Shown: positions 62,581 through 64,000 of the stretch, one piece after another
Layout: the number at the start of each line of letters is the position of its first letter
How positions within the stretch are numbered: position 1 is the stretch's first letter
Source: Tyto alba
Lineage: Eukaryota; Chordata; Aves; Strigiformes; Tytonidae
DNA length: 64,000 nt
Reading direction: 5' to 3'
Assembly (NCBI RefSeq): GCF_018691265.1
Contig: NW_024881272.1
Span: 20,139,323-20,203,322, forward strand
Notes under the pieces: model-generated
The model's input: only the letters and a program-made list of their open reading frames with translations
The model's database searches: none
Told to the model about the DNA's origin: nothing
Position numbers and translations under genes: made by a program

Positions 62581-64000
62581 CTTTTTTGTGTCCTGCCTAA
62601 CTTTTCATTGAAGAAGACACATGAGGTTTGTTTCTACAACAGGAATTAATCACTTAGCTGACCTGTTGCTAGCCACTAATAGTTAAATACTCTCAAAGCA
62701 AAATTCTGTCAGAGATAGCAAGGACTAGAAGCTGTTCAGAAACAATGAAGATGAAGGAAGGCTGTGGCTGAACACCACATCTCCAATACAGATAAGAAGA
62801 ATGAGGAGTATCTTATTGTTTGGTTAAGCCCTGTTAATTGCCCTCATTTCAGTGTCAAAAATTTGTTTTTCTCCATTTTTTTATCTCATGTGCTTACTGT
62901 TTTTGATTCAGAGCTCATCCTGTTTAAGTACAAGTGTTACTTTCATGATCCAAATTAACTTCCTGAAATGAGAAAGCAAAAAAAAAAAAAGACTATTGTT
63001 TTCCTGTTCAGTTCAGACTGTGATTTCATTAACTTCATGACAAAACTGTGCTTTTAACACCAGTTACCCTAGTTGTCATCCAGTCAGTGTTTCTCTGCAC
63101 GTTCAGAGCTTCTCAACAAATGCAGGAAATACTTGCTACATGCTGCTGGCAACACCAGGAGCTGCAGTCCCCCAGTCTCTTTGATGCAGCAGTATCATGC
63201 AGAATGTCAATTACTTTACAATTTCAGGCTTTGAATTGGTTCCTTGGTAAGCAAAAACTTGCCCTGCTGCACTGACAGTGTAAGTAGGTAATCTGAATAA
63301 CAGAGAGGTGATCAGAGTTTTACTTTAAAAAAAATTTGAAGTCTTTTCCCCACTCTTCTTGTGTTTTACATACAAATTACCAAGACCTTACTGATCTGCT
63401 GGTGGAATTCTTCTGATATAAAAGTTGAATCTTATCTCTCAGCTTTAGAAAATCTACAGCAATTTTATTATCTCTCTGTTTGGACATTGGTTTGCAGGAA
63501 ATCCAGACATGTGTCAGTAACATAATGATGTCAGATACCTACTTATCCCAGAAAGTTAGCTTTGCATGACATCAATTCCTAGTACCTGTGCTTCTGGAAG
63601 GACTGTGGCAGTTTAGTAGTATCTCTTCCAAAAGCAAGTCAAATGAGGGTGCTAAGACTACAAGAAGAACACTATGGCATTGGACTTCCCATGATGTCAT
63701 CACATTTAGTACATAAAACATTCAGCAGTATGTAGCAAAGACGTAGTTGTGATCTCTAACATTTCAGATGATTTTCAGTGCTAGTGAGAACACAACCAGA
63801 AAGCTTAAACTGACATCAGACTGGTTTCCCCCTAAAATGCAAATGATTTCTACATTTCTCTAAAGGCTATAAAAATCTGAAACCCTTCCAATGAGGTTTA
63901 GACTTGGTTTGTGAAGCCGACTAAATTCAGGGCATCCTCCCTACTGGTCATCCAGTGAAAGTATCAGTAATTCATGTAATAGGTTAGTAGGAGAGAGTAC
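62581..64000. other. AT-rich non-coding DNA
   Basis: No gene recognised. It holds A12 near 62980, an octamer word ATGCAAAT at 63837-63844 and open frames under 80 codons. The first part could include the 3' end of the decayed LINE, but no motif shows it. Confidence 0.45.

Noticed and set aside
1..64000. CRISPR arrays, tRNA or rRNA genes, bacterial operons
   Set aside because: No regularly spaced repeats, no tRNA-like arms with conserved boxes and no rRNA segments were seen. The composition is vertebrate non-coding DNA.

Overview
This window looks like vertebrate nuclear DNA, most likely from a bird and probably a songbird. Three things point there: a 5'-truncated CR1 LINE with a typical avian 3' end (about 50.24-50.63 kb), a roughly 1 kb solo LTR of a type I associate with bird ERVL-class elements (about 47.60-48.61 kb), and otherwise AT-rich, CpG-poor sequence with few repeats. 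There are no bacterial-style operons, closely spaced genes or ribosome-binding sites. The species assignment is inference from repeat families recalled from memory; no database was searched.

I find no convincing protein-coding exon, tRNA, rRNA or CRISPR array. The longest open frames (up to 166 codons) are accounted for by repeats or look like chance frames in low-complexity DNA. The window is best read as a gene desert or the inside of a very large intron.

Layout. 0.26-0.76 kb is a GC-richer unclassified patch. 0.76-20 kb is plain AT-rich non-coding DNA broken by A/T homopolymers. 20.03-20.42 kb resembles a conserved non-coding element and carries an E2F-like site. 21.48-21.52 kb is an A21/G-rich purine tract. 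24.4-24.7 and 25.57-26.11 kb are GC-richer patches, the second a candidate unclassified repeat. 30.9-31.2 kb has two convergent octamer (POU) sites. 35.3-38 kb is AT-rich with element-like stretches. 38.4-39.0 and 42.66-43.05 kb have minus-strand open frames that may be decayed coding sequence. 44.37-44.44 kb is an AT-rich hairpin. 44.98-45.13 and 45.62-45.72 kb are two MIR-like SINE fossils facing tail to tail. 47.6-51.3 kb is a repeat cluster: LTR, A/C tract, ancient repeat fragment, CR1 and a TA/CA microsatellite. 56-62 kb has G/T and pyrimidine tracts and a perfect 18-bp tandem duplication. 62.04-62.58 kb holds a badly decayed reverse-transcriptase domain from a non-LTR retrotransposon.

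Nothing here amounts to a new multi-gene system. The observations most worth checking are the reverse-transcriptase fossil, the paired MIR-like copies, the candidate conserved elements and the unclassified GC-rich repeat.
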